Source: Pedobacter africanus (GTDB taxonomy: Bacteria; Bacteroidota; Bacteroidia; Sphingobacteriales; Sphingobacteriaceae). From it: DNA of 64,000 nucleotides. The stretch is from assembly GCF_900176535.1 (NCBI RefSeq), contig NZ_FWXT01000001.1:3038001-3102000 (forward strand), read 5' to 3'. Each line of letters opens with the position of its first letter. Positions within the stretch are counted from its first letter, which is position 1. The notes below the pieces were generated by a model. It was given only the letters and a program-made list of their open reading frames with translations, made no database searches and was not told where the DNA came from. Positions 8,660-16,083 of this stretch are shown here, piece after piece. The position numbers and the translations under genes were made by a program.

Positions 8660-9702
8660 AGATCAATTATAAAGCAATAGCCGTGGCCATGTTATTTCCT
8701 ATCTCAGTAGCTGCGCAAAGTAGAAACGACGCAGGGTTAAGAGGGGATGCTGGTGCAACCTCCGGTTTTTTTGAAGCAAGTGCGCCTATCAATTTTCCAA
8801 ATGGAGCAACTGGCTGGTGGCATTTACTCGATGTAAGGCATAGTAATCCAAATAACTATGCTATGCAATTTTCCGGGAATTTTTATGATCAGGACCTTTT
8901 CTTTAGGAAAACAAACGACAATCCAAGTACTGCCTGGAGTAAAGTATTGTTAGAAACAAATGGCAAAGTTGGTATCGGTACAAACAGCCCGGTAAAAAAG
9001 CTTGAAGTTAATGGAGATATTTTTAACAGAGGTATTCTGTATCAAGATACCAATAGTGGTTTAGGTTCGGCAGCTCACGGCATAAGCTGGTACTCTACCG
9101 GTTATACTACTTGGTTTGACTATATGGCACCTGCAGGGTCAACAAATGCCCCCAGTGGAACTGCTGCACCTGCTGATGCTGCTTCCGGAGTGACAACCTG
9201 GGCGCTCCGATCCAATATAGAGAACAGTCCAAGTTACGGATGGATTTTTGAATCCGGTCAAAACGGACTGGGAAATGCTCCTACTGTTAAGTTTGCTATT
9301 AACGCGAGTAATGGCACATTTCATTCCGTTGGCGATGGAATAGTTGATGGAAATCTGGGAGTTGGCACTACAGATACAAAAGGTTACAAGCTGGCTGTAA
9401 ACGGAAAAGTGCGAGCCCAGGAAATAAAGGTTGAAACAGCCAACTGGCCAGACTATGTCTTTGCAAAAGACTACGAGCTTTCAACGCTTCAGGAAACAGA
9501 AAAACACATTAAAGACAAAGGCCATTTGCCAGGTATTCCTTCTGCTGATGAGGTGAAAGCCAACGGGGTTGATTTAGGGGAAATGAACGCGAAGCTGCTG
9601 CAGAAAATAGAAGAGCTGACGCTGCATTTGATTGAGAAAGACAGGCACATAGAGAACATGGAAAGTAGGTTAAAAAAAGTGGAAACCCTATTAATAAAAT
9701 AA
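8656..9702 (+). CDS. Secreted fibre-like array protein A10, mosaic module
   Basis: 348 residues. The signal peptide ends near SVAAQ. The head (GDAGATSGFFEASAPINF to STAWSKVLLETNG) is again of pyocin-knob style. A VGIGTNSPVKKLEVNG repeat near residue 110 is followed by a 100-residue segment (GISWYSTGYTTWFDYMAPAG) resembling a second head-like insert, then LGVGTTDTKGYKLAVNG. The tail module (about 245-327) is a hybrid: RAQEIKV from the first allele joined to ETANWPDYVF from the second, with DYELSTL and SADEVKANG. The charged end is 21 residues. Starts within the A9 stop; 9 bp before A11. Confidence 0.87.
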   Translation: MKINYKAIAVAMLFPISVAAQSRNDAGLRGDAGATSGFFEASAPINFPNGATGWWHLLDVRHSNPNNYAMQFSGNFYDQDLFFRKTNDNPSTAWSKVLLETNGKVGIGTNSPVKKLEVNGDIFNRGILYQDTNSGLGSAAHGISWYSTGYTTWFDYMAPAGSTNAPSGTAAPADAASGVTTWALRSNIENSPSYGWIFESGQNGLGNAPTVKFAINASNGTFHSVGDGIVDGNLGVGTTDTKGYKLAVNGKVRAQEIKVETANWPDYVFAKDYELSTLQETEKHIKDKGHLPGIPSADEVKANGVDLGEMNAKLLQKIEELTLHLIEKDRHIENMESRLKKVETLLIK

Positions 9703-9711
9703 CTTAACTAT

Positions 9712-10506
9712 ATGAAAAAATTATTCCTCTTGCCGCTCTTATTATCTGCCATGATAAAAGCAAATGCGCAACAAACAGTGCAAACTACATTATCTATAAG
9801 TAGTAATGGAGTGAATTCTACAGAGATTTTAATGTACAAAGAAGACAACTCCAGCTACCATAGTCTTTCTTCAAATCATAGTGGTTTTGGCCTTTACAAT
9901 AGCACAACCAACGCATATTCATTTCATGTAACTTCTAATGACTTTTTTGGAATCGGTACCTCAACCCCTTCACGGAAGTTGGATGTAAATGGAGGTATTA
10001 ATGCAACAGGATATTACCTGAAGAATTCAGGTTCGTCAGATTATCCTGGGTCATATTTACATCGTTTGAGAGCTGAGGATGGGAATTTCTATGTCGATGG
10101 AGATGTTGGAGGTTCAACGTATGCTCCAGCGCTCACTGTTCATAGGCTAGGAAATGTAGGCATAGGGACGGCAGATATGCGTGGATACAAACTGGCCGTA
10201 AATGGTAAGGTTCGCGCACAAGAGATCAAAGTAGAAACTGCCAACTGGCCGGATTATGTCTTTGCAAAAGACTATTCTCTCCCAACGCTTCAGGAAACAG
10301 AAAAGCACATTAAAGATAAAGGGCATTTGCCGGGTATTCCTTCTGCTGCGGAGGTAAAAGCCAATGGAATTGATTTAGGGGAAATGAACGCGAAGTTGTT
10401 GCAGAAGATAGAGGAACTGACGCTGCATTTGATTGAGATAAATGAGATAGTTAAGCGGCAGCAAAACGAGATCAATCACTTAAAAGTTAAATGCGATGAA
10501 AGATAA
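9712..10506 (+). CDS. Secreted fibre-like array protein A11, mosaic module
   Basis: 264 residues, the shortest intact member. The signal peptide ends near IKANAQ. A short head (VQTTLSISSNGVNSTEILMY) is followed by FGIGTSTPSRKLDVNG, a 60-residue segment with LHRLRAEDGNFYVDGDVGGS, and VGIGTADMRGYKLAVNG. The tail module (about 160-242) is hybrid like A10: RAQEIKVETANWPDYVF. The 22-residue end carries a lone cysteine near the C-terminus. It overlaps A12 by 11 bp, the longest overlap in the array. Confidence 0.87.
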   Translation: MKKLFLLPLLLSAMIKANAQQTVQTTLSISSNGVNSTEILMYKEDNSSYHSLSSNHSGFGLYNSTTNAYSFHVTSNDFFGIGTSTPSRKLDVNGGINATGYYLKNSGSSDYPGSYLHRLRAEDGNFYVDGDVGGSTYAPALTVHRLGNVGIGTADMRGYKLAVNGKVRAQEIKVETANWPDYVFAKDYSLPTLQETEKHIKDKGHLPGIPSAAEVKANGIDLGEMNAKLLQKIEELTLHLIEINEIVKRQQNEINHLKVKCDER

Positions 10507-11494
10507 AATACTGTTGCTCATTTTGATGATGCCAATATCTCTGATGGCTCAAATTCTAGGATCTAACCCAGGGGATAATGTAGAGGTGTCGTCTGTAAGT
10601 GGAAGCACTACAAACACTTTTATGAATAAGAACTGGCTGTTGCGAATTCAAAGTGGTAATGATTGGACTACTGCCAAACTACATAATGGAATTAGTGTTG
10701 ATGATTCGTTTCTTGTACCGGGAGTAAATTCCAAAACCTGGTGGGAACGAGACCCGTATCGTAATATTCAATCGTGGGGGAATAACTCAGATTCTTATCT
10801 AACGATAAATCAGGGAAAAATTGGCATAAACACAATGAATCCAACAGTTGGTTTACAATTGGGCGATTTAAATGCCAACATTGGTTCAAAGCAAATACTG
10901 ATACCAGGAGTATATAATTTTGAAAGGCTAATGTTAGGCCATTTGGGCAATGGGAATATGGCTCTGGAGATGGTTAATCATTCTGGAATAGCTTCCTCAT
11001 ATGGAGTCAGACTGATGGCCAATATAGATGCAGGGGCTCAGGGATTAATGTTTCAGTATGCAACGTCGAAAGGCGACTATAATTTGCTGGATTATCAAAC
11101 TTCATTTTTTATGGGAATTAGTGGCAATGTAGGAATAGGCACAGTAGTTCCATCAGATAAACTCTCAGTAAATGGTAAAATCCGCGCTCACGAGATAAAA
11201 GTAGAAACCGCCAACTGGCCGGATTATGTTTTTGCCAAGGACTACCAGCTTCCAACGCTTCAGGAAACAGAAAAACACATTAAGGATAAAGGCCATTTGC
11301 CGGGCATTCCTTCTGCCGCGGATGTAAAAGCCAACGGGGTTGATTTAGGAGAAATGAATGCCAAACTGCTGCAGAAGATTGAGGAACTGACGCTGCATTT
11401 GATAAGGTTGGAAAAAGAGAATAAAAACCAGGCGCTGCTGAATCAGCAATATCAAAATGACATCAAAATGCTTAAGGCAAAGGTGATCAAATGA
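10496..11494 (+). CDS. Secreted fibre-like array protein A12
   Basis: 332 residues. The signal peptide ends near ISLMAQ. The head includes a segment rich in tryptophan (FMNKNWLLRIQSGNDWTTAK, KTWWERDPYRNIQSW) and a shaft-like IGINTMNPTVGLQLGD repeat, a style also seen in Bacteroidetes secreted proteins with phage-tail-like repeats. A segment with NGNMALEMVNHSGIASSYG precedes VGIGTVVPSDKLSVNG. The tail module (about 222-304) is the AHEIKVETANW type with SAADVKANG. The end is a 28-residue coil. It lies inside the A11 stop; A13 follows after 39 bp, the longest gap in the array. Confidence 0.87.
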   Translation: MKDKILLLILMMPISLMAQILGSNPGDNVEVSSVSGSTTNTFMNKNWLLRIQSGNDWTTAKLHNGISVDDSFLVPGVNSKTWWERDPYRNIQSWGNNSDSYLTINQGKIGINTMNPTVGLQLGDLNANIGSKQILIPGVYNFERLMLGHLGNGNMALEMVNHSGIASSYGVRLMANIDAGAQGLMFQYATSKGDYNLLDYQTSFFMGISGNVGIGTVVPSDKLSVNGKIRAHEIKVETANWPDYVFAKDYQLPTLQETEKHIKDKGHLPGIPSAADVKANGVDLGEMNAKLLQKIEELTLHLIRLEKENKNQALLNQQYQNDIKMLKAKVIK

Positions 11495-11533
11495 TAGCCC
11501 TTAATCCATTGATTATATAACATAACCTTAGAA

Positions 11534-12469
11534 ATGAATAAATTCTTAACCTTGTTTTTTTTCGGAATTCTTTTTACGCTGTCGGCTTATAGTCAGAACT
11601 ATGATCATATTCTGAATTATAATTTAAACACCACATCTACCTATGGGGTCAAAATTAAGACTAACCTGCCGTTTGAGCCGGATGGGGGCATGCCCACTAT
11701 AACCATTAAAGGGTATAACTACGGTACGGCAGATCCTATAAGTTTAACACTGATTTATTACGTTTGGAGGGGCACTCCCGGTGATCCGAACACTTATTAC
11801 TTCTCTAATCCAATAGTGTCATCTTCAGGCGCTTACACACCGCCAATCTATCTGAGTAACGAGGGTGGCAAAGTAGTTATATTCATCGACGATAGGTCTT
11901 ACTTCCAAAGGCTTACAGTAAGCGCTTTTGGACAGGGCGATAATGAAACGCTTAGTTGGTTTCAGGGGTGGACAGCGGCTGATGAACCACTTGGCAGTAC
12001 ATATACAGTAGGTGTTCCTTATCGCAATAGGTTTGCAGGAGAAGTTTATATGCCTGGCAATAGTTTGTGGAAAACAGATGGTGTAGGAATAGGAACCGGA
12101 GATTTGAGAGGGTATAAGTTAGCCGTAAATGGGAAGATCAGAGCTCAGGAAATAAAAGTTGAAGCTTCACCTTGGCCAGATTATGTCTTCGCAAAAGACT
12201 ACCAACTCCCAACCCTTCAGGAAACAGAAAAACACATTAAAGACAAAGGCCATTTGCCGGGCATTCCTTCTGCCGCGGAAGTAAAGGCGAATGGGATTGA
12301 CTTAGGAGAAATGAATGCCAAGCTGCTGCAGAAAATTGAGGAGCTGACGCTGCATTTGATTGAAAAGGATACCGCTTTGAAACTTCAAAAGGAAACTCTT
12401 GATGAACAACAGTTACAGCTTAAAAAGCTACAGGAACAAATTAATTCAATCGTTCAAAAATTAAAATAG
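11534..12469 (+). CDS. Secreted fibre-like array protein A13
   Basis: 311 residues. The signal peptide ends near LSAYSQ. The head of about 160 residues has no shaft repeats and reads as a beta-sandwich-like domain (YGVKIKTNLPFEPDGGMPTI, SLTLIYYVWRGTPGDPNTYY, GGKVVIFIDDRSYFQRLTVS). A single VGIGTGDLRGYKLAVNG repeat leads to the AQEIKVEASPWPDYVF-type tail module (about 195-277) and a 34-residue coiled coil, one of the longest. The 39 bp before it contain no recognisable promoter or terminator. Confidence 0.87.
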   Translation: MNKFLTLFFFGILFTLSAYSQNYDHILNYNLNTTSTYGVKIKTNLPFEPDGGMPTITIKGYNYGTADPISLTLIYYVWRGTPGDPNTYYFSNPIVSSSGAYTPPIYLSNEGGKVVIFIDDRSYFQRLTVSAFGQGDNETLSWFQGWTAADEPLGSTYTVGVPYRNRFAGEVYMPGNSLWKTDGVGIGTGDLRGYKLAVNGKIRAQEIKVEASPWPDYVFAKDYQLPTLQETEKHIKDKGHLPGIPSAAEVKANGIDLGEMNAKLLQKIEELTLHLIEKDTALKLQKETLDEQQLQLKKLQEQINSIVQKLK

Positions 12470-12475
12470 CCTGAT

Positions 12476-13393
12476 ATGAAAGTCCCAATTCTAAGTTTTC
12501 TCTCTGTATTTTTTGCTTCTTCAGTTTATGCTCAGGACGCGAACTATAATACGGTAACTACAACCTCAACAGATTCAAACAGTCCGGTCTCCATCAGAAT
12601 ACTTGGACAAAATGATCCTGTAGGAGAGACAAGTGTTAGAAAAATATCTTTTGATTTTTCTGCAGCAGGAAAAGCTCAAATCCAGGCTTATAGAAATAAT
12701 TCCATGGGAACTACATTGCAATTTTTAACAAATGATGATGGGGATCCGCTTGGAGGTTCCCCATCTATAAGAATGCAGATCAGTCGGAATGGTCATGTTG
12801 GCATCGGTACAACTGCCCCTGCATCCAGACTGTCTGTTTTTCATGAATCAGGATACGGAAAGGTGGCTTCGTTTAGCAGTGCGCTTGGTGATGAGCAGGT
12901 AGGTATTGGTGCAGAAAGTAACGGTTTTTCATGGGTAGGAACTACATCTAATCATAATTTCCAGATTTACGCCAATAACGATGCAAAGATGTCGGTATTG
13001 GCCAATGGAAATGTCGGTATAGGTACTGCTATGCCCAATTCAAAACTGGCGGTTAATGGCAACATCCGCGCTCATGAGATCAAAGTAGAGACGGCCAACT
13101 GGCCAGACTATGTCTTTGCAAAAGACTATGAGCTTCCAACGCTTCAGGAAACTGAAAAGCACATTAAAGACAAAGGCCATTTGCCGGGTATTCCTTCTGC
13201 CGCGGAAGTAAAAGCTAATGGAATTGATTTAGGGGAAATGAATGCGAAGCTGCTGCAGAAGATAGAGGAGCTGACACTTCATTTGATAAATGAAAATAAA
13301 GAAAATACCGAAACCAAGAAAAAATTGAGAGCGTGCGAAGAAAAGATTAAAGCATTGACCGAACTCATATTACCATCAACCCATTCGAACTAA
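12476..13393 (+). CDS. Secreted fibre-like array protein A14, last of first array
   Basis: 305 residues. The signal peptide ends near SSVYAQ. The head (NYNTVTTTSTDSNSPVSIRI) flows into VGIGTTAPASRLSVFHESG, a second segment (VGIGAESNGFSWVGTTSNHN), and VGIGTAMPNSKLAVNG. The tail module (about 190-272) is the AHEIKVETANW type. The 33-residue end contains a cysteine and finishes in a Pro/Ser/Thr/His stretch rather than the usual Lys-rich coil. It is the last paralogue before a 126-bp gap, a small secreted protein and the terminator at 13931. Confidence 0.87.
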   Translation: MKVPILSFLSVFFASSVYAQDANYNTVTTTSTDSNSPVSIRILGQNDPVGETSVRKISFDFSAAGKAQIQAYRNNSMGTTLQFLTNDDGDPLGGSPSIRMQISRNGHVGIGTTAPASRLSVFHESGYGKVASFSSALGDEQVGIGAESNGFSWVGTTSNHNFQIYANNDAKMSVLANGNVGIGTAMPNSKLAVNGNIRAHEIKVETANWPDYVFAKDYELPTLQETEKHIKDKGHLPGIPSAAEVKANGIDLGEMNAKLLQKIEELTLHLINENKENTETKKKLRACEEKIKALTELILPSTHSN

Positions 13394-13519
13394 TCCAAAA
13401 CCCTATATTAAAGTTTCAAAATGCAGAAGTTAAAAACGCCTATTTAAGTAAAACTAAGCAGGTTGTCTCTTCTACTAGCGCTGGTGTATTAAAGTAATAA
13501 AAACTAAAATAAAATAAAT

Positions 13520-13903
13520 ATGAAACTCATCGTTCAGATTTTCATTAGTCTTGTTTTTCTTTCCATTGCAAAAGGTCATGCAGCTAGTGCGGCGTTGAAT
13601 AACACTTGCATGCTTATTAAATCTATTGATAGCTGTGTTGAGAACCTTTTTTTTAAATCTAATTATTTAAAAAGTCTTCAATATATCGAAGGATGTGTGG
13701 AAGGTAGAGAAACAAGTAAAAAAAAGTTTGGTAATTGTATTGACAATATGGTCAGAAATTCGGGAATAAAAAGCTCTGTTTATTATGGTTATATTTTTAG
13801 ATATCGTAAGAAAACAGATTTTTATGCTGATAAAAAAAATGGTTGTCATGGTATGAGAGAAATAAGTGTAAAAACTTACGCTGGAAATAGCTTACTTCAC
13901 TAA
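13520..13903 (+). CDS. Small secreted Cys-rich protein, unrecognised
   Basis: 127 residues that I do not recognise. An N-terminal signal peptide (about 1-22, ending near GHAASA) is followed by a mature part with five cysteines (residues 30, 39, 59, 73 and 109), several near Gly or Asn, and a basic C-terminal half. It lies between the end of the first fibre array and the strong terminator at 13931, so it probably shares that transcript or has its own promoter in the 126-bp gap. Its AT content is higher than that of the fibre genes. An odd number of cysteines would leave one free or used for dimerisation. Candidate accessory factor or small effector; no evidence decides. Confidence 0.7.
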   Translation: MKLIVQIFISLVFLSIAKGHAASAALNNTCMLIKSIDSCVENLFFKSNYLKSLQYIEGCVEGRETSKKKFGNCIDNMVRNSGIKSSVYYGYIFRYRKKTDFYADKKNGCHGMREISVKTYAGNSLLH

Positions 13904-13930
13904 TATTGGCATTATCTAAAAAAACGACGT

Positions 13931-13961
13931 GCCGGGGCAATTTTTAGCCCCGGCTTTTTTT
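13931..13961 (+). terminator. Rho-independent terminator after first array
   Basis: An 8-bp perfect GC stem (GCCGGGGC / GCCCCGGC) with an AT-rich 8-nt loop is followed directly by a run of seven T. It is 28 bp downstream of the small secreted protein. The R2 copy keeps the pairing with a changed base pair, which supports a selected RNA structure. Confidence 0.85.
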
Positions 13962-14073
13962 ATGTATTCAGGTTTTTTTGGTTCGGTCGGTTCTTTTTTA
14001 TGCGTTAAAAGTAGTTTAAACGCGGTTTTTCCGCTCAAAAAAAATATTTTAAAATATTTTCAGAAAAATAACA

Positions 14074-14094
14074 AAGGGCAAACTGGTTGCCCTT
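14074..14094 (+). promoter_or_regulatory. Conserved leader hairpin upstream of HTH gene
   Basis: A perfect 8-bp stem AAGGGCAA / TTGCCCTT with loop ACTGG, not followed by a T tract. It is preceded by a tandem AT palindrome (AAAATATTTT twice, 14041-14060). Both are kept in all three module copies (R3 has one base change in the palindrome). Candidate operator or RNA leader element; role inferred. Confidence 0.5.
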
Positions 14095-14146
14095 ACTATT
14101 CTTAGTATTGGAAGGTTGTTCAGGCAAAAAATGAATGGCAGTTATT

Positions 14147-14419
14147 ATGAGAATAGTTTTAACGCAGATCGAAAACACTTATGATTTGGAACTCATGGAA
14201 CAGCAGTTTTACACTGAACTGGGTATCGCTATCCGTAGCCACAGGAGGTCAAAGAATTTGTCGCAGGATTACATGGCCAAAAAGCTGAATATTTCGCAGA
14301 CTGCCTATAGTAAAATTGAAGCCGGGAAGTCTGGTTTTTCTGCCTTCAGGCTAAGGCATATTTTTAAACTTTTAGGGATAGATCCGCGCATCATAATTGC
14401 ACCCATTTTAGAGGGTTGA
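14147..14419 (+). CDS. Small Xre-family HTH regulator (copy 1)
   Basis: 90 residues from the ATG at 14147, which is the start shared with the copy at 28606; an ATG at 14135 would add four residues not conserved there. The protein opens with MRIVLTQIENTYDLELMEQQ, then a helix-turn-helix of the Cro/CI (Xre) type: AIRSHRRSKNLSQDYMAKKL, NISQTAYSKIEAGKSGFSAF. A short C-terminal helix (RLRHIFKLLGIDPRIIIAPI) follows. It sits directly after a terminator and 150 bp before a fibre gene, so it is the first gene of operon 2. I infer local control of the fibre-Rhs operon, perhaps through the adjacent palindromes. Confidence 0.85.
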   Translation: MRIVLTQIENTYDLELMEQQFYTELGIAIRSHRRSKNLSQDYMAKKLNISQTAYSKIEAGKSGFSAFRLRHIFKLLGIDPRIIIAPILEG

Positions 14420-14447
14420 GCTGAATTGTCATGAAAATATTCCTCCC

Positions 14448-14464
14448 GGTTATATTTTATAACC
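14448..14464 (+). promoter_or_regulatory. Inverted repeat in leader after HTH gene
   Basis: GGTTATA-TTT-TATAACC, a perfect 7-bp inverted repeat flanked by CCC and a near GGG, lies 28 bp after the HTH stop and is identical at the R3 copy. It could be an operator for the HTH protein or an RNA hairpin in the leader of the fibre gene. No T tract follows, so a simple terminator is less likely. Confidence 0.45.
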
Positions 14465-14569
14465 TGGGGTTCTTCTTTAGTACTGGGGGTTATGCGAATG
14501 TTCTTTTTTGTTAAGAATGAGTGATTTAGCTTTAGCTGTCTAAGTATTTCACTCTTATCACAACAGGTT

Positions 14570-15511
14570 ATGAAGAAAATTTACACCCTGATTCTGGCAG
14601 TTTCATCACTTGCCGCAACGGCTCAAACGAACAATGATTTTCCGGTTACGGGAAGTGCCACAATTTATGACTATTCTCCCCGGCTTTATTTAAAAAGGAG
14701 CTCGAATGAAGGTGGGTTTATACAAGGGATACAAACGCAGCTTTTGGATGGAACAAACAACTGGTTTTTTGGAGCTGTACATGAGGGCAAATGGACAGTA
14801 GGCAAAGGCGATTATCAAAACGAGAAACTGACTGTTTTGAATAATGGGAATGTTGGAGTGGGAAATGATTCTCCTGTAGAGAAACTCGACATAAACGGTC
14901 GAATAAAGGCAGGCGATAGGATTTATGCAAATTCCACAGATGTTAATGCGTTAAGCTTGGTACAGGCTTATAACTCTGCAGGAGGCCCTTCTGTTCTTCG
15001 TAGCTATTCTGGTACTTCTTACTGGGATTTTGCAGCTAACCAAGGTGCTGGAGGAAACTCCTTATTTATTGGGAGAGGAATAGATTTATCCACAGATAAT
15101 GCTGCAATTACTGTAGTGTCAAATAACAATGTAGGGATTGGAACTTCCACACCTAATTCCAAACTCGCAGTGAATGGGAATATTAGAGCCCACGAAATCA
15201 AAGTAGAAACCGCCAACTGGCCGGATTACGTCTTTGCAGAAGACTACGAGCTTCCAACCCTTCAGGAAACAGAAAAGCACATTAAAGACAAAGGCCATTT
15301 GCCGGGGATTCCTTCTGCCGCGGATGTAAAAGCTAATGGGGTCGATTTAGGAGAAATGAATGCAAAGCTGCTGCAGAAGATAGAAGAGCTGACGCTGCAT
15401 TTGATAGAAAAGGATAAGGAGATAAAACAGCTTAAAAAAGATCGGAAAATTATCGGAAGCCTGCAAGAAAGATTGGAACAGTTGGAAGCCAAAGTAAGTA
15501 ACCAGAAATGA
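14570..15511 (+). CDS. Secreted fibre-like array protein A15, first of operon 2
   Basis: 313 residues. The signal peptide MKKIYTLILAVSSLAATAQ is encoded inside repeat R1 and is identical to that of the pseudogene at 29029. The head (FPVTGSATIYDYSPRLYLKR, GTNNWFFGAVHEGKWTVGKG) is followed by VGVGNDSPVEKLDING, a segment with GGPSVLRSYSGTSYWDFAAN, and VGIGTSTPNSKLAVNG. The tail module (about 198-280) is the AHEIKVETANW type with FAEDYEL and SAADVKANG. A 33-residue coiled coil ends it. It is the only fibre gene in this operon and is followed after 22 bp by the OmpH-like gene. Confidence 0.87.
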   Translation: MKKIYTLILAVSSLAATAQTNNDFPVTGSATIYDYSPRLYLKRSSNEGGFIQGIQTQLLDGTNNWFFGAVHEGKWTVGKGDYQNEKLTVLNNGNVGVGNDSPVEKLDINGRIKAGDRIYANSTDVNALSLVQAYNSAGGPSVLRSYSGTSYWDFAANQGAGGNSLFIGRGIDLSTDNAAITVVSNNNVGIGTSTPNSKLAVNGNIRAHEIKVETANWPDYVFAEDYELPTLQETEKHIKDKGHLPGIPSAADVKANGVDLGEMNAKLLQKIEELTLHLIEKDKEIKQLKKDRKIIGSLQERLEQLEAKVSNQK

Positions 15512-15533
15512 GAAACTAATAATTAAAGAATAA

Positions 15534-16079
15534 ATGAAACCAAAAGAACAAACGCAAAAATCAATTCAAACAATCATCAATGTAGCTAGTATAGCAGCAA
15601 TACTATTTCTGATCGTTTACATTTTTATTTTGAAAAATGACCGGATCGTATATGTTGATTCCGGTAAAATCATGAATGAATATAAAGGGGCAATTCAGGC
15701 AAAGAAAGCCTACGAGGCAAAGACCAAATCGTGGCAGGCAAACATTGATACTTTAACGCTGGACTTTCAGAATGGCATGCGGAAATATGAAAAAGATATG
15801 GCGGGAATGTCAGCAAAAGAAAAGGAACTTTCTAAGCAATTGTTGAATAGCAAACAAAAGCAACTGAACGATTACCAGCGTGCCATACAGGAAAATGCGA
15901 GACAGGAGGATGGCAAGCTTTACCAGGGAATTGTTACCGAGATCAATGCATTCCTTTTAAAATATGGAAAAGACCACAATTACAAAATGATATTGATTGC
16001 CAATCAGTCTGGTACCATAGCTTACGCAAGAGAAGGCCTGGACGTGACTGCTGAGGTTCTGAAAGAACTAAATAAATAA
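15534..16079 (+). CDS. OmpH/Skp-family periplasmic chaperone-like protein
   Basis: 181 residues. A membrane segment at about residues 18-38 (IASAAILFLIVYIFIL-like) anchors or exports the protein. The rest follows the OmpH/Skp plan: a first strand with IVYVDSGKIMNEYKG, a long charged helical hairpin (about 60-135, many K, E, Q) and a final alpha/beta part (KDHNYKMILIANQSGTIAYA, LDVTAEVLKELNK). Family members hold unfolded outer-membrane or secreted proteins in the periplasm as a 'jellyfish' trimer. Its place between a fibre gene and the giant Rhs genes suggests a dedicated export chaperone, which is inference. The lipoprotein gene follows after 4 bp. Confidence 0.8.
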   Translation: MKPKEQTQKSIQTIINVASIAAILFLIVYIFILKNDRIVYVDSGKIMNEYKGAIQAKKAYEAKTKSWQANIDTLTLDFQNGMRKYEKDMAGMSAKEKELSKQLLNSKQKQLNDYQRAIQENARQEDGKLYQGIVTEINAFLLKYGKDHNYKMILIANQSGTIAYAREGLDVTAEVLKELNK

Positions 16080-16083
16080 GCAT

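Larger units (their letters stand above)
13917..14626 (+). repeat. Operon-start module, copy R1
   Basis: About 710 bp nearly identical to 28373-29085 and partly to 26085-26548. In order it contains a terminator hairpin, an AT-rich palindromic stretch, a GGGCAA hairpin, a small HTH gene, a second hairpin, a non-coding leader and the first 19 codons (signal peptide) of a fibre gene. Similarity to R3 stops right after the signal peptide, where the heads diverge. It thus marks the boundary between two operons. Confidence 0.85.

Noticed and set aside
13917..14626. CRISPR array or integron attachment sites at the repeated modules
   Set aside because: Only three copies, spaced by kilobases and containing a protein gene; no short regularly spaced repeats and no integrase.
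1..15511. Shufflon or invertible-promoter system
   Set aside because: All copies are on one strand, no inverted module copies or recombinase gene were seen in the window, and every gene has its own signal peptide and start.
1..15511. Diversity-generating retroelement
   Set aside because: No reverse transcriptase or template repeat is visible; variation is in whole heads, not at adenine positions of a short repeat.
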